Shown: in pieces, positions 60,953 through 64,000 of the stretch
How the letters are laid out: each line of letters opens with the position of its first letter
Position numbering within the stretch: position 1 is the stretch's first letter
Assembly (NCBI GenBank): GCA_012861695.1
Contig: JAAOOA010000049.1
Location: 1,036,001 to 1,100,000 of the forward strand
Direction: 5' to 3'
DNA length: 64,000 nt
Source: Trematomus loennbergii
Taxonomy: Eukaryota > Chordata > Actinopteri > Perciformes > Nototheniidae
Notes under the pieces: generated by a model
What the model was told of the DNA's origin: nothing
Database searches by the model: none
The model's input: only the letters and a program-made list of their open reading frames with translations
Translations under genes and position numbers: made by a program

Positions 60953-61430
60953 AGTGGTGTTAAGTAACTAAGTAGATTTACTCAAGTAGGCCTACTATAT
61001 AGTAACATTTTGAGGGACTTTAATATTAATACTTTTGTATTTAATACCTTTAGTTACTTTACAGATCTGGATTAATGATGTGAAATATAATCAAGTGTTA
61101 AATCAGACTTTAGTTCCACCTGGAGTAAATTCACAAGCTACCCTGCAGTATACAAAGTCATTCAAACTAGCTGCACCTTTACCAGCTTTGAGAACACTTT
61201 AATGATCAATCATTATAAAACATATCATATATATTATTCTGTAATGGACCAATCTGAACAATGACTACTTTCACTTTTCGTACTTTACTTATATTTTGAT
61301 GCTACTACTTTTGTACTTTTACTTGAGTAACATTTTGAATGCAGGACTTTTACTTGCAACAGAGTATTCCTACACTCTGGTACTTCTACTTTTACTCAAG
61401 TACAAGATCGGAGTACTTCTCCCTCCTTAA
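60953..61430. mobile_element. Fish interspersed repeat with ACTTTTACTTGAGTA motifs
   Basis: The left side AGTAACTAAGTAGATTTACT and right side TACTTTTACTCAAGTACAAG are inverted relatives, with many ACTT/AGTA steps between. This is a very common teleost repeat; I believe it is a non-autonomous DNA element but cannot prove its superfamily. The right portion 61270-61425 is best preserved. Confidence 0.6.
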
Positions 61431-61551
61431 GATGAAGTTGATACATGTTATTTTAGTTGGTGATTGATTTGTTGTATTGCCTGATTTGCTCAAAGTGCAA
61501 CCTGGTGTGTATGAGTTCTGTGGCCTCCATTATTAAAATAAAACAGCTTAA

Positions 61552-61922
61552 AGGTGGGGTAGGTAAGTTTGAGAAACCGGCTCGAGATACACTTTTTGTT
61601 ATATTCCATGGAATGCTCTTAACATCCCGATAGCAATGAATATCTGAAGTGCTTTGACAAAAAATCCATACAAAAATGTCATCTGTGGAAGCCGTAGTAC
61701 TGTAAAAAGCACGACCAATCATTTTAACCGGCCCGGCTAAAATAACTGGATGGCCTACCTGCCTGTCAGCCTTCCATCTGTGCACAAACTTATCTCGTGC
61801 CCTCATTGGTCATGTGCGCGTTCGTGTGTGTTGGAGGAGGGGCTCTGTAAGGAAGTGGCAGATTTGTTCCGGCTGTGTACTAGCGCACTCGAGCTGGTTT
61901 CTCCAAAATATCTACCCCACCT
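61552..61922. mobile_element. TTAA-type MITE, 371 bp
   Basis: The ends AGGTGGGGTAGGTA and (complement) AGGTGGGGTAGATA are inverted repeats, continued by GAGAAACCGGCTCGAG versus GAGAAACCAGCTCGAG. TTAA flanks both sides (61548-61551 and 61923-61926). The 117-codon minus-strand frame here is incidental. Confidence 0.88.
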
Positions 61923-62010
61923 TTAATGTCTGTGTAAATGAGGAATGATATATACAATTATATATATATTTAAACTGCCGAAGTTTAAATGACATTTCCG
62001 TTGATAGAAC

Positions 62011-62155
62011 AAACCAAATTGGATGTGAAGTGGTCTTGTTATTTTCATATTCAAATTGGCAGGCACAGAAAAATTAGAAGTTGATAAAAAAAAAAGAACA
62101 GTTTACAACTATTTTTGTATTATATCCTGGCTTAAATTGATGGACTAGAAATGGC
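62011..62155 (+). repeat. 145 bp direct repeat, copy 1
   Basis: AAACCAAATTGGATGTGAAG ... TAGAAATGGC is repeated in the same orientation at 63241-63382 with a few differences, concentrated around the poly-A run and TTTACAACTATTTTTG. Neither copy has coding content. Confidence 0.93.
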
Positions 62156-62267
62156 CCTATAATTTTCATGGCTGACAAAAGCCAAAAATCTGGATCTGCT
62201 TTTCTGAAAATTATGTAATAACTAAAATCATATCCAATATAAAACAGGAAAATTACCCAAAACCTTG

Positions 62268-62671
62268 AAGCCCTATTCTGCTCATTCTCAGGTCAATATT
62301 TGTATTTAGTGTCTCTACTGGGACATGTCTCCATGCTGTTCAGAAAGCTCTTTATTTTTCTCATACTGCCTGTGTTGCAGCACCTCTTTTCACCCTCTGT
62401 CTGAAACCAGAGCTCAGTCTGCTCTGATTGGTTAGCTGGACGGCTCTGTACCGACCCTAAGCCTATCACATATAATGCGTTGGCACGCTAGCCAATAAAA
62501 GCGCAAGTGTTTCACAGTGATGTCATTATGTTATGGAGGTGAACAAAGGAGTCCAATGGGAGTGTGTGGGAGAGAGAATGTTCTGCAAAGGCTAAAATAC
62601 AGGGATTTTAGCCTTTGCAGAACATTTAGGGAAAACAGAGGGAAAACTCCCGAAAGTGTAATAGGGGCTCT
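62268..62671 (+). mobile_element. TTAA-type MITE with worn left end
   Basis: The left AAGCCCTATTCTGCTC and right (complement) AGAGCCCCTATTACAC are related inverted ends. TTAA is intact on the right (62672-62675) and reads TTGA on the left (62264-62267). The interior has GCTCTGATTGGTTAGCTGG and a perfect 22 bp hairpin. Confidence 0.75.
62577..62626. repeat. Perfect 22 bp inverted repeat with 6 nt loop
   Basis: 62577-62598 (AATGTTCTGCAAAGGCTAAA+AT) is exactly complementary to 62605-62626; the loop is ACAGGG. The right arm is also present in the fragment at 14938-15066, so one arm belongs to the MITE family consensus. Confidence 0.93.
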
Positions 62672-62675
62672 TTAA

Positions 62676-63240
62676 TGTTTTGTACACAAGATAACCTGTG
62701 CGGACAAATGATATCCTGTTATTGCATACAATAACTGTCCAGGATAACTGTTGGTTGCTCTCACTCACCGTTTCTGTATTTGATTGTTGCAGTCCATCAC
62801 TTCTATGTTTATGCTAGTCAGGCACTGAACATAGTTTGAAAACCGTAATAAAAAGATGTTTAGGTGCTAGCTTCAGTCATCACTGTCTTCAAACTCACTA
62901 CAGTCCGGTGTTAGTCTGCAGACAGTGTTTCACCTCACCTGGCATGAGGCTGCTTCCTGTCTGGGTCACTCTGTCTGCAGTCCCATTTCACAGAGATGAT
63001 CCCGTTTCTGTGGAGCAGAAAGTCCTGTGATTGTGTGCTACAGCCTGCTTTCTGCTGCCCTGCTTTAACTTGGGCTTATCAGTGACCCAATCGCTCTCAA
63101 CAATCCCCCCCTCAAACCAGAGGTGGGGAGAGCTTTAGAATATTGTACAGCAGGATCCTGAATCGTATTTTATTGTTGTGCATTTTCGGTGAACTTTTAC
63201 CTCTCGGGACATGAGGCGTTGGCTGACACAGCAGCAGCCC
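62676..63240. other. Unique stretch between the direct repeats
   Basis: No exon or element recognised. A 64-codon frame (62836-63030) has no motif. Confidence 0.35.
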
Positions 63241-63382
63241 AAACCAAATTGGATGTGAAGTGGTCTTGTTATTTTCATATTCAAATTGGCAGGCACAGAA
63301 AAATGAGAAGTTGATTAAAAAAAAGAACAAAGTGGACTCTTTTGTATTATATCCTGGCTTAAATTGATGGAATAGAAATGGC
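63241..63382 (+). repeat. 145 bp direct repeat, copy 2
   Basis: Second copy of 62011-62155 in the same orientation, about 1.2 kb away. Boundaries of similarity are sharp on both sides (AAACCAAATT start, AATGGC end). Confidence 0.93.
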
Positions 63383-63424
63383 AGATCATAAATCCATGTA
63401 AACATGACCATTATTCAGTTAAAA

Positions 63425-63608
63425 CGAAACGCTGCGTGCGCACCTAAACCGGAAGCTCCGGTCGGCTAACCATTATATTGCGTTTATTATTTATAATTGT
63501 AATGATGGATTATCAGTAATCATTTTAAAGTTACACAGAGACATTGGATTAACCTTCAGCAGCGTTTTTATGCCCTTGAACACAACTTTTGATCACAAAA
63601 CAGCAAAG
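63425..63608 (+). promoter_or_regulatory. Candidate TATA-less promoter and first (non-coding) exon
   Basis: ACCGGAAGCTCCGG near 63448 contains the ETS/GABPA core ACCGGAAG, in a local CpG cluster (GAAACGCTGCGTGCGCACC) unlike the AT-rich surroundings. About 150 bp downstream CAGCAAAG/GTAAGAC (junction 63608/63609) is a strong splice donor. Together they suggest a transcription start with a short 5' UTR exon on the plus strand, continuing beyond the window. No ATG-led conserved coding is seen, so this is inference. Confidence 0.3.
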
Positions 63609-64000
63609 GTAAGACATAATTATCATCAGGGCTACGTAAAGTGAAGTTGTTTTCTTGCTCTTTCCTGGCTGCTAGTTCAGTGAGTTTTACCAATGGAATG
63701 GAATCTGTGGAATCTCAGCTTTCATGTGCTATGTCGTTTGTGCAGATAACATGACGTAGAAAAGATCGGTTTTGCCAGTTATGTGCTAAAGTAGCCGTTA
63801 GCCCCGTTAGCCCGTTTCGCTAAGTGTTGATTTAGACCAGTGGTCAACAAACTTAGCAGGAGTGTTTACGTGTTCGGTGTAATTACGTACAACGTCCTCG
63901 ACAACTTCTGTAGTCCTATTCAGCCACTTGTTAACAACCATCGTTTTTCAGACACCTAAACTCTTCAAAGATCACCAGTGGGGCCCCTGCTGATGTATTT
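63609..64000. other. Possible intron start, nothing recognised
   Basis: No repeat ends or exons recognised from the donor to the window edge. Confidence 0.3.

Noticed and set aside
62011..63382. Direct repeats as LTRs of a retrotransposon
   Set aside because: No TG...CA ends, no primer-binding site or target duplication visible; kept only as an unexplained duplication.

Overview
The window looks like a teleost (bony fish) nuclear genome segment, probably intergenic or intronic. The evidence is long CA/GT microsatellites, an L2-clade LINE with typical fish sequence, a tRNA-derived SINE, and a dense set of short terminal-inverted-repeat (TIR) elements with hAT-type (8 bp), PIF/Harbinger-type (TTA/TAA) and TTAA-type target duplications. 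Species cannot be read from it. I find no complete protein-coding host gene and no rRNA, tRNA gene or CRISPR array. Most long open frames are translations of microsatellites, minisatellites or dead transposons.

Layout: 1-6.5 kb holds a long-TIR element (290-753), a minus-strand SINE (3.7 kb) and a nested stack at 4013-5580 (long-TIR element > hAT with exact 8 bp duplication > GC-rich mini-element). 6.5-18.9 kb is mostly single-copy, AT-rich sequence with an L2-type 3' fragment, a 38 bp tandem repeat, a 304 bp hAT MITE, CA/GT arrays and one copy of an ~0.8 kb TIR element. 18.9-22.5 kb is a near full-length but inactivated L2-clade LINE on the minus strand; 33 bp of its coding sequence is expanded to 19 copies. 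It abuts an hAT-type element at 22641-23653 that contains other elements. 31.0-34.0 kb holds two TTAA-type elements back to back sharing one TTAA; the first carries a 57 bp minisatellite of 34 copies, the second a 34 bp repeat of six copies. 34.9-35.3 kb has the best candidate host exon (acceptor, in-frame stop then ATG, strong donor). 37.3-38.3 kb is a TAA-flanked TIR element; 38.5-39.1, 28.6-29.2 and 44.5-45.6 kb are copies of one hAT-like family, the last split by LINE fragments. 46.4-46.8 kb is a 400 bp purine tract. 47.4-48.3 kb is an hAT deletion derivative that still encodes a BED zinc finger. 49.2-55.1 kb contains several TIR elements, two of which (50694-52249 and 54132-54910) share an internal core but have unrelated ends. 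58.3-62.7 kb has three more TTAA elements, one with a probable solo LTR inside. At the right edge (63.4-63.6 kb) an ETS-like motif followed by a splice donor may be the promoter and first exon of a gene extending out of the window.

There is no pathway here. The unifying biology is layered transposition and repeat expansion. The most useful observations are the shared core between two otherwise unrelated TIR elements, the in-frame VNTR inside the LINE, the minisatellite-bearing TTAA element, and several insertions whose exact target duplications can be read directly.
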